A stretch of 64,000 nt of DNA from DATJLY01 sp035518375 (GCA_035518375.1 DATIXQ010000029.1:85321-149320), one strand, 5' to 3'; positions 35,190 to 44,114 are shown, numbered from the stretch's first letter. Numbers and translations are program-made. The notes: a model not told the origin generated them from the letters alone.

Positions 35190-36202
35190 GCCGCGCTCAT
35201 GGCAGCGGGGACGCGCCGCGCCTCCGGCGGAACGTGGCGATCAAGCCAGCGCGCCATCGGCACGAGCGCCGGATGGCGCAAATCCTGCTCCAGGAGATGC
35301 CACACGCGCGGGATGTGCGCAAGATAGGCGGGCTTGCCGTCGCGCACGCAAAGCCGCGTGAAGATACCGATGATCTTCGCATTTCGCTGCGCGCCGAGGA
35401 GCGCGTAGGAGCGGTCGAACGCCGCACGGTCAAGTGCGGGGAACGCGGCGAGAAAGCGCGCGGACATGGCCGTGGCAAGTTCGCGCGGCACGTCGCGCCG
35501 CGCGTCCTCTAGCAGCGAGACGAGATCGTAGCTCATCGGTCCCAGCACCGCGTCCTGGAAATCGAGGAGGCCGCACGCGGCGACGCCGTCGCGGCCCGGA
35601 AGCCGCATCAGATTGTCGACGTGATAGTCGCGCAGCACGAGGGTCTCCGGCACGCCGCGTGCACCGGCCAGGAGGCTCTGCCACAGCTCAAGATATTCGT
35701 TCCGTACTGCGCCGGCGGGGCTCCCCGTGATCGCCGGCAGATACCAATCTACGAGGAGAGCGGCCTCGGCGAGAAGCCGCGAGTCATCGTAGCGCGCGAG
35801 AGTCGTCGCGCCGGACGCAGTGAAGCGCCGGTTGAGCGCGACAAGACAATCGACCGCAAGCGCGTACAGCGCTTCCTCGTCGGCCCCCGTGGCGAGAAGG
35901 CGCGTGAACGTGTCATCGCCGAAATCCTCGATCACCAGGAGTCCCCGGCCCCAATCCTCGGCCAGTATGCGCGGGGCCGAGAGACCCAAGGAGCCGAGAA
36001 GTCGGGCCACGGCGCAATAAGGCCGCACGTCCTCCTTGGGCGGCGGCGCGTCCATCAGCATCGCCGATGTCGCGCCGCGGCGCAGCCGGACGTAGCGGCG
36101 GAACGACGCATCGCCCGCGAGCGGCGCAAGCGCCGCCTCGCCCCAGCCGGCGTGCGCGAGAAACGCGGCGATGGCATCGTCCCGCTCAGACAAGGGGGTC
36201 AC
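35186..36202 (-). CDS. amgK: Sugar/aminoglycoside kinase-like protein, AmgK-like
   Basis: Phosphotransferase (APH family) of 338 residues, probably phosphorylating the anomeric position of MurNAc/GlcNAc. Visible motifs: LLVIEDFGDDTFTRLL near residue 115, catalytic VLRDYHVDNLMRLPG (Asp and Asn near residue 205-215), and GLLDFQDAVLGPMSYDLVSL, the DFG-like metal-binding Asp. The GTG at 36202 is chosen: it yields the normal family length and overlaps the tsaE stop by 17 bases. Between tsaE and murU as in many alphaproteobacteria. Confidence 0.85.
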   Translation of the reverse strand: MTPLSERDDAIAAFLAHAGWGEAALAPLAGDASFRRYVRLRRGATSAMLMDAPPPKEDVRPYCAVARLLGSLGLSAPRILAEDWGRGLLVIEDFGDDTFTRLLATGADEEALYALAVDCLVALNRRFTASGATTLARYDDSRLLAEAALLVDWYLPAITGSPAGAVRNEYLELWQSLLAGARGVPETLVLRDYHVDNLMRLPGRDGVAACGLLDFQDAVLGPMSYDLVSLLEDARRDVPRELATAMSARFLAAFPALDRAAFDRSYALLGAQRNAKIIGIFTRLCVRDGKPAYLAHIPRVWHLLEQDLRHPALVPMARWLDRHVPPEARRVPAAMSAA

Positions 36203-36653
36203 CGATGCGCCCGGCCCAGCTGGGCGATGGCGCAAGTACTGCAGTGCGCGCGTCCGGCGCGGCGCCGAACGCAAACTCGATCTCGAGCCGCTCGCGCGGG
36301 AGAAGCGCGCCCATCCGCTCCGGCCACTCAATGAGGCTAATGCCCCCCGCCAGCGCATCCTCGATGCCCAGCTCCCACACGTCCTCAGGTCGTTCGAGGC
36401 GGAAGAGATCGAAATGCCAGATCTGCGGCGGCACGGATCCGTAGGTTTCGACGAGTGTAAAAGTCGGACTGGGCACCTCTTCGTGCGTGCCGAGACGTGC
36501 GCGGATGAAAGCCCGCGCAAACGTGGTCTTTCCGCTGCCGAGCGGGCCTTTGAGCGCAATCACGTCGCCCGCCCGCGCGAGCCCGGCGAGGCGCGCGGCA
36601 AGCGCCGCCGTAGCGCCTTCGCTGGGAAGCTCGATCGCCAGGGCCGAGGGCAT
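36186..36653 (-). CDS. tsaE: tRNA threonylcarbamoyladenosine biosynthesis ATPase TsaE
   Basis: ATPase of the t6A37 tRNA modification complex with TsaB and TsaD. 155 residues with Walker A LKGPLGSGKTTFARAF, switch region VPSPTFTLVETY and Walker B-like IWHFDLFRLERPEDVWELGI. The start at 36653 fits the family; the longer frame upstream is unconserved. Initiation codon context is weak. Neighbouring divL lies upstream in most relatives; here an inserted reductase gene on the other strand separates them. Confidence 0.94.
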   Translation of the reverse strand: MPSALAIELPSEGATAALAARLAGLARAGDVIALKGPLGSGKTTFARAFIRARLGTHEEVPSPTFTLVETYGSVPPQIWHFDLFRLERPEDVWELGIEDALAGGISLIEWPERMGALLPRERLEIEFAFGAAPDARTAVLAPSPSWAGRIGDPLV

Positions 36654-36745
36654 TCTCACGCCAAAGTTTCTAGGACGGAGCGCCGCGCTTCCGCAACGAA
36701 GATCGCTCCGTTGCCTCGCGCCGGATGAGCCGCCATGGTGGCGCC

Positions 36746-37762
36746 ATGACGGAGCGGCGAGAACGCACCGACGTAGCAATCGTCGGCGCCGGACCTGTGG
36801 GGCTTTTCGCGGTGTTCGAATGCGGCATGCTCGGCATGCGCTCAACCGTCCTCGACGTGCTCGACCGGCTCGGCGGGCAATGCGCCGCGCTCTATCCTGA
36901 AAAGCCAATCTACGACATTCCCGGCCATCCCGAGATCGCCGCCGCCGATCTCATCGACCGGCTCGCCGATCAGGCGGCCCCATTCAAGCCGGTCTTCCGC
37001 CTGGGCGCGGCGGTGGAGCGGCTGGAGGAAATCCCCGGCGGATTTCTGCTCGCGACCCGGGACATCGAGGTCGAGGCGGGCGCCGTCATCATCGCCGCCG
37101 GCGTCGGTGCGTTCGGACCCAATCGCCCGCCCCTCGACAACATCGAGGCGTACGAGGGCCGCAGCGTCTTCTATCTCGTGACCCGGCGCGAGGAATTGCG
37201 GGACCGGCGAGTCGTCATTGCCGGCGGCGGCGACTCGGCGGTTGATTGGGCGCTTGCGCTTGCCGGCGTGGCGGCGCGTGTGATGGTCGTGCATCGGCGC
37301 GCGAAATTCCGCGCCGCGCCCGAATCGGCACGCCGGCTCGAAGCACTCGCGGCGGAGGGGCGGATCGAGCTCGTCGTTCCGTATCAACTTCATGCGCTCG
37401 AAGGCGCAGGCGGGACTCTGTCGGCAATCGTCGTCGCCGATCTCGACGGAAAGACGCAGCGGCTCGACGCGGACGTGCTGTTGCCATTCTTCGGGCTGTC
37501 GCAGAATCTGGGACCGATCGCCCAATGGGGCCTGGCGCTCGAGCGCAATCATATCGCGGTCGAGCCGTCGACCTCGATGACGTCCACCAGAGGCATTTTC
37601 GCCATTGGCGACATCGCAACATATCCGGGCAAGCTCAAGCTCATCCTGTCCGGCTTCGCCGAGGCGGCGCTTGCCGCTCACGCGATCCATCCCCTGCTCC
37701 ATCCCGGCGAGGCGCTGCACTTCGAATATTCCACGACGAAGGGAGTGCCTGGGCGCGGCTGA
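36746..37762 (+). CDS. Ferredoxin-NADP reductase, thioredoxin-reductase-like type
   Basis: FAD enzyme of the TrxR-like FNR type (YumC), 338 residues, transferring electrons between NAD(P)H and ferredoxin or flavodoxin. N-terminal FAD motif VAIVGAGPVGLFAVFE, then GGQCAALYPEKPIYDIPG, the NADP motif VVIAGGGDSAVDWALAL and C-terminal IFAIGDIATYPG. It lacks a CxxC redox pair, separating it from thioredoxin reductase. Start at 36746 matches the family start MTE; ATG at 36725 is possible. It ends exactly one base before the convergent divL stop. Confidence 0.9.
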   Translation: MTERRERTDVAIVGAGPVGLFAVFECGMLGMRSTVLDVLDRLGGQCAALYPEKPIYDIPGHPEIAAADLIDRLADQAAPFKPVFRLGAAVERLEEIPGGFLLATRDIEVEAGAVIIAAGVGAFGPNRPPLDNIEAYEGRSVFYLVTRREELRDRRVVIAGGGDSAVDWALALAGVAARVMVVHRRAKFRAAPESARRLEALAAEGRIELVVPYQLHALEGAGGTLSAIVVADLDGKTQRLDADVLLPFFGLSQNLGPIAQWGLALERNHIAVEPSTSMTSTRGIFAIGDIATYPGKLKLILSGFAEAALAAHAIHPLLHPGEALHFEYSTTKGVPGRG

Positions 37763-40171
37763 CTAATCCCCCGCCGACCGCAAAGCTTGAGCCTCGACGC
37801 GGTCGTTGAGCCAGCACGTGACGGTCGTGCCGCTGCCGGGGTGCGATTGCAGCTCGACCGTGCCGCCATGGAGCTCAATGAAGCTCTTGACGAGTGAGAG
37901 GCCGAGGCCCGGCCCCGACTGACGCGCCTGTGGATTGCCGCGTTCGAACTTCTCGAAGATTCGCGCTTGGTCCTCGCGCGGAACGCCCACGCCGGTGTCG
38001 GCAACCACGAGCGCCACACGGTCGCGCTCGCGATATGCGGCGAGCGTCACGGTACCGCCGGAGGGCGTGAATTTGAGCGCATTGGACACGAGGTTGAACA
38101 GCGCCTGCTTCAAGCGCCGCTCGTCGGCCGCGATTACGCCGATCGACGGCGGGCAATTGAATTGCAGCTTCAAGCCTTGGTTGCGTGCCCGCTCGCGCGT
38201 GAAGGTGAGGACGCTCGACATCAGAGCGTGAATATCGACCTCGTGCGTCTCGAGCTGCATGTAGCCGGCCTCGATCGTCGCAAGATCGAGGATGTCGTTG
38301 ATGAGCGAGAGGAGCCGGTTCGAGCTGTCGAGTATGCCGCGGCTATAGTCGAGCTGGCGCGGATTGAGCTCGCCAAAATACTGGTTCGTCAGAATCTCCG
38401 CAAAGCCGATGATGGCGTTCAGGGGCGTGCGCAGCTCGTAGGATACGTTCGCGATGAATTCGCTCTTGAGGCGGCCCGCAGTCTCGAGCGCCTCGTTGCG
38501 CTCGCGCAGCGCTTCCTCGACCCGGGTCGAATCGGTGACGTCGAGATAGGACAGAAAGATGTTGCCGTCCGGCAGCGGGACTGTCGCCGCCTGCAGGATC
38601 GAACCGTCGCGGCGCTCGAGCCTGGCGCTCGTCTCGTCGTGCGCCGTGATGCGGGCGATGATGCGGCGCTTGTGGTCGGCCCAGTCGCGGCCGTCATCGT
38701 AGAAGCGCCGGGTCTTCTCGATCACGTCGGCGATGTGCGGCTCGCCCGCCAGGTCCTCGGCCTCGAGCCGCCACATCTGCGCATAGGCCGGATTCCACAG
38801 CTTCAGGCGGCCGTCGCTGCCGAAAACGGCGATCGCCTCGTAGAGATTGTCGAGCGTCTCGCGCTGGACTTCGATCAAAGTGTTGTAGGAGCGCTCGAGC
38901 GCAAGCCGGTCGGTCACGTCTTCATACGCAAAGATGAGACCGCCGAAGGGATGCGGACTCACGACGAGGCGTAGCGTGCGCTCGTCGGGGAGATGAAGCA
39001 GCTCCTCCTGCGGCACAAGGAGCGATGTGAACATCGCGCGCTGCGCCTTCTTGAAAGAGCGAAAATCGGCATGCTCGGGAAGCCGCCGCCGCTCGCGCAA
39101 GCGTTCGAGGATCTCATCGAGCGTCGGCTCGGTCGCAAGCCAATCCTCTTCGAGATTCCAGAGGCGGGCAAACGCGGTGTTAAAAAAGGTTAGACGCGTA
39201 TCGGCAGCGTAGATCGCGATCGCAACGGCAATGTTCTCGAGCACCTCCGCATGCGCGGCAATGTGGCGGGCGAGGTCTGCCTCCTTCGTCTCGAGATCGG
39301 TGAGATCGCGCGCGTAGCCGACGATGCCGCCGTCGGGATCAGACGGAATTTCGTGAATCTCGATGAGACGCCGCGAGCCTGCGATTACAATGTGATAGGT
39401 GCCGGATGCGGGCGCGCCCTCCTGCTGCGCCTTCGCCGCGAGTCCGCGCCCGCCCCGGGACACGACGCCTGCCCCGAGTTCGCGGCCCTCGGCGACGGCC
39501 GTCGCGACGGTCGCGTCGACGGCCTCGGCATAGGCGCGGTTGCAATCGATGAGCGCGAGATCGCTGGCGCGGCGGCGCCAGACGGGGCTCGGCACCCGGT
39601 CGAGAAATTGGCGGAGACTGTCGCGCGCGCTTTCGGCGGCGGCCGTGCGCGCCGCATCTGCAACGGCAACGAGCGCGGCCTCCTCCGCGCCGCGGATTGG
39701 CTGGCCGGAGACGGCAACGGCCCGCCCGTCAGCGGCGAGTCGGGCTGAGAGAGCGAAGGGCGCGCCCTCCTTGCGGAGCCGCGCTAGTGCCGGCGCCAGT
39801 GCCTGACGCGAAAGTTGATCGAGACCACCCAGCAGATCGGAAACGCTGTCGCCCGGGGGCGCCACGCCCGGCGGCCCAACGCTGTGGCGGATGCCGTTCT
39901 CCCCCTGAAGCCTGTAGAGCGCCACTGGAACGGCCGCGAGCATTCCCTCGCGCTCCGCTAGCGACTCGGCGAGGCGGCGCCGTTCTACGGCAGCCGCCAC
40001 TGCGGCCCGCCGCTCGCGAAGGCCGAAGGCGAACGCGGCCGCAACCACCACCAGCAGCACGATTGCCCCGGCACCAACGAGCGCTTCCGGCGCCGCAGCA
40101 TCGGCGGCAAGGGCAGGAGCCGGTGCGAACGCCACCCCTCCAGCCAAGCCGAGCCACGCCCACCGATGCAC
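37763..40171 (-). CDS. divL: DivL-like PAS sensor kinase with Tyr in the H-box
   Basis: Membrane-bound cell-cycle kinase homolog, 802 residues. N-terminal helices (about 8-24 and 32-51), then at least three PAS-type regions (about 180-290, 310-430, 440-560), HisKA (about 565-630) and HATPase (about 675-790). The H-box reads NVSYELRTPLNAIIGF: the codon at 38438-38440 (minus strand TAC) gives Tyr578 where kinases have His. The ATP site is intact (RRLKQALFNLVSNALKFTP, VADTGVGVP, GPGLGLSLVKSF). Caulobacter DivL has the same Tyr substitution and controls CckA/CtrA with phosphorylated or unphosphorylated DivK. GTG start follows GAGGGAGGGGG. Confidence 0.88.
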   Translation of the reverse strand: MHRWAWLGLAGGVAFAPAPALAADAAAPEALVGAGAIVLLVVVAAAFAFGLRERRAAVAAAVERRRLAESLAEREGMLAAVPVALYRLQGENGIRHSVGPPGVAPPGDSVSDLLGGLDQLSRQALAPALARLRKEGAPFALSARLAADGRAVAVSGQPIRGAEEAALVAVADAARTAAAESARDSLRQFLDRVPSPVWRRRASDLALIDCNRAYAEAVDATVATAVAEGRELGAGVVSRGGRGLAAKAQQEGAPASGTYHIVIAGSRRLIEIHEIPSDPDGGIVGYARDLTDLETKEADLARHIAAHAEVLENIAVAIAIYAADTRLTFFNTAFARLWNLEEDWLATEPTLDEILERLRERRRLPEHADFRSFKKAQRAMFTSLLVPQEELLHLPDERTLRLVVSPHPFGGLIFAYEDVTDRLALERSYNTLIEVQRETLDNLYEAIAVFGSDGRLKLWNPAYAQMWRLEAEDLAGEPHIADVIEKTRRFYDDGRDWADHKRRIIARITAHDETSARLERRDGSILQAATVPLPDGNIFLSYLDVTDSTRVEEALRERNEALETAGRLKSEFIANVSYELRTPLNAIIGFAEILTNQYFGELNPRQLDYSRGILDSSNRLLSLINDILDLATIEAGYMQLETHEVDIHALMSSVLTFTRERARNQGLKLQFNCPPSIGVIAADERRLKQALFNLVSNALKFTPSGGTVTLAAYRERDRVALVVADTGVGVPREDQARIFEKFERGNPQARQSGPGLGLSLVKSFIELHGGTVELQSHPGSGTTVTCWLNDRVEAQALRSAGD

Positions 40172-40274
40172 GCGTCCCCCTCCCTCCGCATTCGGGCTTC
40201 CAGGACACAGTGATTATGACCGCCGCTGCCGTCCGGCGCAGGCAAAAAATGCGTTCGCGCCGCTCAACCGCTGG

Positions 40275-42002
40275 TTATGCGAGCGCGTTGTAGTCGTCGA
40301 GGAGAGCGGCGATTCGGCCGTCGTCGAGCTGGTCCATGATGGCCCGCGCGCGGTGGCCGGCCGAGACGAGATCGAGCCGGCGGATGCGCTCCTTGACGCG
40401 CGGAATGTTGGCCGGCGCCATCGACAGGTCGCGAATGCCGAGTCCTAAGAGCAGCGCGGTGAAGCGCGGGTCGCCCGCCATCTCGCCACATAGGCTGACA
40501 CCCTTGCGCGCGCGTAGCGCTGCCTCGACCGCGAACTGGATGAGACGCAGAACCGCCGGGTGAAGCGGGTTGTAGAGATGGGCAACCTGCTCGTCGCCGC
40601 GATCGATGGCGAGCGTGTACTGGATCAAATCGTTGGTGCCGATGGCAAAGAAGTCAGCGGCTGCGGCGAGCGCATCCGCGGCGAGGGCGGCTCCAGGTAT
40701 CTCGATCATCACGCCCAGCGGCGGCAGCGGATGTGGCACGCGCACCCCGCGGCGGCGCAGCCGTCGCACCGTCTGCGCCATCGCCTCGCGCACGCGCTGG
40801 ATTTCACCCACGCTCGAAATCATCGGCAGCAGAATCCGCACCGGCCCCAGCGCCGCCGCGCGCAGCATCGCCGCAAGCTGGGCATCGAGAAGACGGCGCT
40901 CCTTCAGGGAAAGCCGGATCGCACGCAGCCCGAGAGCCGGGTTGCTGCCCTCGCTCTCCATCACTGAGCTCAGCGGCGCCGCGAGCTTATCGCCACCGAT
41001 GTCGAGTGTGCGGATGGTCACGGGCTTGCCGTCCATACCGCGCACGAGGCCGGCATAGGCTTTGTACTGCTCGTCCTCGTCGGGCAGGTCCTCGCGGTTC
41101 ATGTAGAGGAACTCGGTGCGCACGAGGCCCAGTCCCTGCGCGCCCGCAGCCAAGGCCTGGTCGAGTTCGCGCGGCAGCTCAAGATTGGCCTGGAGCACGA
41201 CTTCGACGCTGTCGCGCGTCACGGCCGGCAGCCGACGCAGGCGCTGCAGGCGGCGGTGCTCGCGCTCCAGGGCATCGCGCTCTCGGCTGTAGCGCTCGAC
41301 CGTGCCGTGCGCCGGATTGAGGATGACGAGGCCCGCGCCGCCATCCACCAACACCGGGTCACCGGGCTCGACCCCGGCCAAAAGCTCGGCGACGCCAAGC
41401 ACGGCAGGCAGGTTCAAGGCACGCGCCATGATCGCGGTGTGGCTCTCGGCTCCGCCCAGGACGGTGGCGAAGCCCGCAACGCGGCGTGGATCGAGGAGCG
41501 CCGTGTCGGCCGGCGTCAGCTCCTCTGCCAGGATGATCGTGCCTTCCGGCAGTTTTTGGAGCGCGGCGTAGGGCGTCTTGGTCAGATTCCGCAGAAGGCG
41601 CGAGCCGACGACGCGTACGTCCTCGACGCGGCCGGCGAGATAGGCGTCCCCCATCGCGGCGAAGCCTTCGCCGATCGCACCGATTTCGGACTGAACCGCG
41701 CGCTCGGCATTGAGGCGATCGCGCTCGATACGGCGCTCGACGCCGCGCACCAGGCGCGAGTTGAACAGCATCGCGAGATGCGCATCGAGCAGATAGCCCA
41801 TCTCCTCAGCGGCGGCGCCGTGCACCGCGGCCGACTTCGTCTTGAGCTTCTTGAGCTGCTTCAGCGAGAGCTGCACCGCGCCCCGGAAGCGCGCGAGCTC
41901 CGCTTCGATCCCGCTCTCCTCGAGGTGGTACTCGGGAACGACGATCTGCGTATCCTCGGTGACGAAGGCGGGTCCGATGGCAATTCCGGGGGAGATCGCC
42001 AA
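40275..42002 (-). CDS. ptsI: PTS phosphoenolpyruvate-protein phosphotransferase, enzyme I
   Basis: EI transfers phosphate from PEP to HPr. The 575-residue protein has the start SPGIAIGPAF, phosphohistidine His188 in GGAESHTAIMARAL, VDGGAGLVILNP, GLVRTEFLYMNR (PEP-binding), LPMISSVGEI and the catalytic Cys in GVSLCGEMAGDP. It lacks the GAF domain of PtsP, so it is a PtsI-type EI. Start is uncertain: TTG at 42002 is the first standard codon, but AAGGAAG lies ideally before CTG at 42011 and homologs begin near there. It follows ptsH in the same frame, separated only by TAA. Confidence 0.93.
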   Translation of the reverse strand: MAISPGIAIGPAFVTEDTQIVVPEYHLEESGIEAELARFRGAVQLSLKQLKKLKTKSAAVHGAAAEEMGYLLDAHLAMLFNSRLVRGVERRIERDRLNAERAVQSEIGAIGEGFAAMGDAYLAGRVEDVRVVGSRLLRNLTKTPYAALQKLPEGTIILAEELTPADTALLDPRRVAGFATVLGGAESHTAIMARALNLPAVLGVAELLAGVEPGDPVLVDGGAGLVILNPAHGTVERYSRERDALEREHRRLQRLRRLPAVTRDSVEVVLQANLELPRELDQALAAGAQGLGLVRTEFLYMNREDLPDEDEQYKAYAGLVRGMDGKPVTIRTLDIGGDKLAAPLSSVMESEGSNPALGLRAIRLSLKERRLLDAQLAAMLRAAALGPVRILLPMISSVGEIQRVREAMAQTVRRLRRRGVRVPHPLPPLGVMIEIPGAALAADALAAAADFFAIGTNDLIQYTLAIDRGDEQVAHLYNPLHPAVLRLIQFAVEAALRARKGVSLCGEMAGDPRFTALLLGLGIRDLSMAPANIPRVKERIRRLDLVSAGHRARAIMDQLDDGRIAALLDDYNALA

Positions 42003-42038
42003 CCCCTGCAGTACCCGTTCTTCCTTTGCCGTGCGCCC

Positions 42039-42335
42039 TTACTCCTCGTCAAAGCCGCCGGAGATGAGGCCGGCGAGTGCGTCTACGGCACGCTCGGCGT
42101 CGAGACCCGTGGCGCGCAGCTCTATCTCAGTGCCGGGTCCGGCGGCAAGCATCATCAGGCCCATGATCGAGCGGCCCGATACGCTCGTGCCATTCTTCGC
42201 GACCGTCACCTCGGCTGCGAATTCGAAAGCAAGCTTGACGAACCGCGCAGCCGCGCGCGCGTGGAGGCCACGGCGGTTGCAGATCGTGACTTTGCGGTGG
42301 GCGCTCGCGTCCCCCGTGGCGGGCGGCTCGTCCAT
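42039..42335 (-). CDS. ptsH: HPr phosphocarrier protein
   Basis: 98-residue phosphocarrier with the active His25 in CNRRGLHARAAARF. Ser56 in SGRSIMGLMML lies 31 residues later, exactly as His15/Ser46 in Bacillus, and is the predicted target of the HprK encoded upstream. The ATG overlaps the EIIA stop (TGATG); a TTG one codon earlier is unlikely. With no sugar-specific EIIB/C nearby, this HPr serves the regulatory PTS. Confidence 0.95.
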   Translation of the reverse strand: MDEPPATGDASAHRKVTICNRRGLHARAAARFVKLAFEFAAEVTVAKNGTSVSGRSIMGLMMLAAGPGTEIELRATGLDAERAVDALAGLISGGFDEE

Positions 42336-42739
42336 CAACGTACGTCGGCAAGGAGCTGCGACGCGACGTTGATGTATTTGCGCCCGGCCTCCTGCGCGCC
42401 GCGCACGGCGTTCGCCAGCGTTTCGCTCTGACGCAGGCTCGCGAGCTTGATCAGCATCGGCAGATTGATGCCGGCGATCACCTCGATCTTGGCCTTATCC
42501 ATGATCGAGATAGCGAGATTGGACGGCGTGCCGCCAAACATGTCGGTGAGCAATACGACGCCGCTGCCATCATCAACCTCGCTGACCGATCGCAGGATGT
42601 CCTGACGGCGCTTTTCCATATCGTCATCGGGCCCGATACAGACGGCGAGGATGTTACGCTGAGGGCCCACGACATGCTCGAGCGCCGCAATGAATTCCGC
42701 GGCGAGCCGGCCGTGGGTGACGAGAACCATGCCGATCAT
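42335..42739 (-). CDS. PTS EIIA component, mannose/fructose family (regulatory)
   Basis: 134-residue EIIA of the mannose family, with phospho-acceptor His9 in VLVTHGRLAAEF, LTDMFGGTPSNLAI and the dimer helix at the end. In alphaproteobacteria this protein (ManX, EIIA-Man) has no cognate EIIBC permease and relays phosphate for regulation. It overlaps both rapZ (ATGA) and ptsH (TGATG), so the five genes hprK-rapZ-EIIA-ptsH-ptsI are a coupled operon. Confidence 0.93.
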   Translation of the reverse strand: MIGMVLVTHGRLAAEFIAALEHVVGPQRNILAVCIGPDDDMEKRRQDILRSVSEVDDGSGVVLLTDMFGGTPSNLAISIMDKAKIEVIAGINLPMLIKLASLRQSETLANAVRGAQEAGRKYINVASQLLADVR

Positions 42740-43665
42740 GCGATATCCTTCACGGGCTGGGCCGGCGTCCGTGCGAGCTCCACGGCAGGCTCCGAGGTGC
42801 GGTCGACGTCGCGATGCGCGACCTCGACCCGTCGGCCCTTGCGTCTCAGCCAGGCCGCGAGCCGCTCGGCCGAGAAAACTGAGCGATGGCGGCCGCCGGT
42901 ACAGCCGATGGCGATTGTGAGATAGCTCCGTCCTTCGCGCTCGTAGCAGGGGAGCACATCCTCAACCCAGCTGCAGAGCCGGTCGAAGAGACGGTGGAAA
43001 TTGGCATCCTGTTCGATATAGGCGCCGACATCGGGATCGCGTCCGTCTCGCGGGCGCAGCGCGTCAACGTAATGCGGATTGCGCAGGAAGCGCACGTCGA
43101 AGACGAGATCGGCGTCGCGCGGCAGACCGTGACGATAGGCAAACGAAGTGACGAAGATCGCGATACCGGGGGCAGCGTCGAGTGCGAAATGCCCGTGTAG
43201 CACGCGTCTGAGGTCGGACGGCGTCAGGGCCGAGCTATCGATGATGAGATCGGCACGGCCGCGCAGCGGCCAGATGCGTTGGCGCTCGAGGCGGATGCCG
43301 TCGGCGACTGGGCGCTCGAGCGCAAGCGGATGGCGCCTGCGCGTTTCGGTGTAGCGCCGCTCGAGCAACTCGTCGGTGCAGTCCAGGAAGATTACTTTGA
43401 GGTCGATGTCGTCAGCGGCAAGCCGGTCGAGCACATCGGCGAGTGCCGGGGCCGCGAAGTCGCGCGTCCTTACGTCGACGCCGATCGCAAGCGGAGCCCG
43501 CGCCGCCTGCGCGCCCACAAGGCTCGGAAGCAGCGACAGAGGCAGATTGTCCACTGCCTCGTAGCCCATATCCTCCAGCGCCTTGAGCGCCGTCGAACGC
43601 CCCGCCCCCGACATGCCGGTCACGACCAGCACGCGATGGCGGGCGAGGCGGCGCTCCGCGCTCAT
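42736..43665 (-). CDS. rapZ: RNase adapter protein RapZ
   Basis: 309 residues, P-loop protein. N-terminal Walker A VVTGMSGAGRSTALKAL near residue 15-30, Walker B-like VIFLDCTDELLERRYTETRRRHPL, and C-terminal domain with SFAYRHGLPRDADLVFDVRFL, then CTGGRHRSVFSAERLA. In enterics RapZ presents sRNAs GlmZ to RNase E and controls GlcN6P synthase; in alphaproteobacteria the role is less defined. Overlap with hprK and EIIA by four bases each. Confidence 0.95.
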   Translation of the reverse strand: MSAERRLARHRVLVVTGMSGAGRSTALKALEDMGYEAVDNLPLSLLPSLVGAQAARAPLAIGVDVRTRDFAAPALADVLDRLAADDIDLKVIFLDCTDELLERRYTETRRRHPLALERPVADGIRLERQRIWPLRGRADLIIDSSALTPSDLRRVLHGHFALDAAPGIAIFVTSFAYRHGLPRDADLVFDVRFLRNPHYVDALRPRDGRDPDVGAYIEQDANFHRLFDRLCSWVEDVLPCYEREGRSYLTIAIGCTGGRHRSVFSAERLAAWLRRKGRRVEVAHRDVDRTSEPAVELARTPAQPVKDIA

Positions 43666-44108
43666 GGCAGGGTGAGCGCTCCCGCGAGCGGCGGCGTTTT
43701 CAGCGCCTTCATCGCGAGCCTGACCTTCGCCGGCGCCGAGGCAGCGCGAGGATCCAGCGCGATGACCGGGACGGCAACCCCATCGATGGTGCGGACGCGC
43801 GCTTCGGGCATGCGCTCGATCGCGTTCTCGGCGGCCAATTCGATAATGAGCCGCAGCGGCGCCTCCGGGACGTGGGGCACACGCATGATACCAAGCCCGC
43901 GCGCCTCGATGAGACCCGCGAGTACCGGCGGAGCCCGCATCGCCAGATCATTCCCGTTGCGTTGCACGTCGGTTTGGTCGTCGGCCACGAGGCAGGCGCC
44001 TTCATCGATCAGTCGCAGTGCCAAATCGGTCTTTCCACTGCCCGACGGCCCCTGCAGCAGGACGCCCAGCCCCCCGATTGCAACCGAAGTGCCATAAAGG
44101 CAGCTCAT
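43662..44108 (-). CDS. hprK: HPr kinase/phosphatase, short form
   Basis: 148-residue catalytic domain only, as usual in alphaproteobacteria; Gram-positive HprK has an extra N-terminal domain. Walker A QGPSGSGKTDLALRLI (residues 19-34), VADDQTDV (acid), and the signature-like IEARGLGIMRVP segment are visible. It phosphorylates/dephosphorylates HPr on Ser56. Start ATG at 44108 has no strong ribosome site, yet the next in-frame codons lack conserved residues. Confidence 0.93.
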   Translation of the reverse strand: MSCLYGTSVAIGGLGVLLQGPSGSGKTDLALRLIDEGACLVADDQTDVQRNGNDLAMRAPPVLAGLIEARGLGIMRVPHVPEAPLRLIIELAAENAIERMPEARVRTIDGVAVPVIALDPRAASAPAKVRLAMKALKTPPLAGALTLP

Positions 44109-44114
44109 AGGGCG

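Noticed and set aside
40240..40262. Terminator for ptsI based on a T6 run on the minus strand
   Set aside because: Only a 3-bp stem (GCG-CGAA-CGC) precedes the T-run, too weak for an intrinsic terminator.
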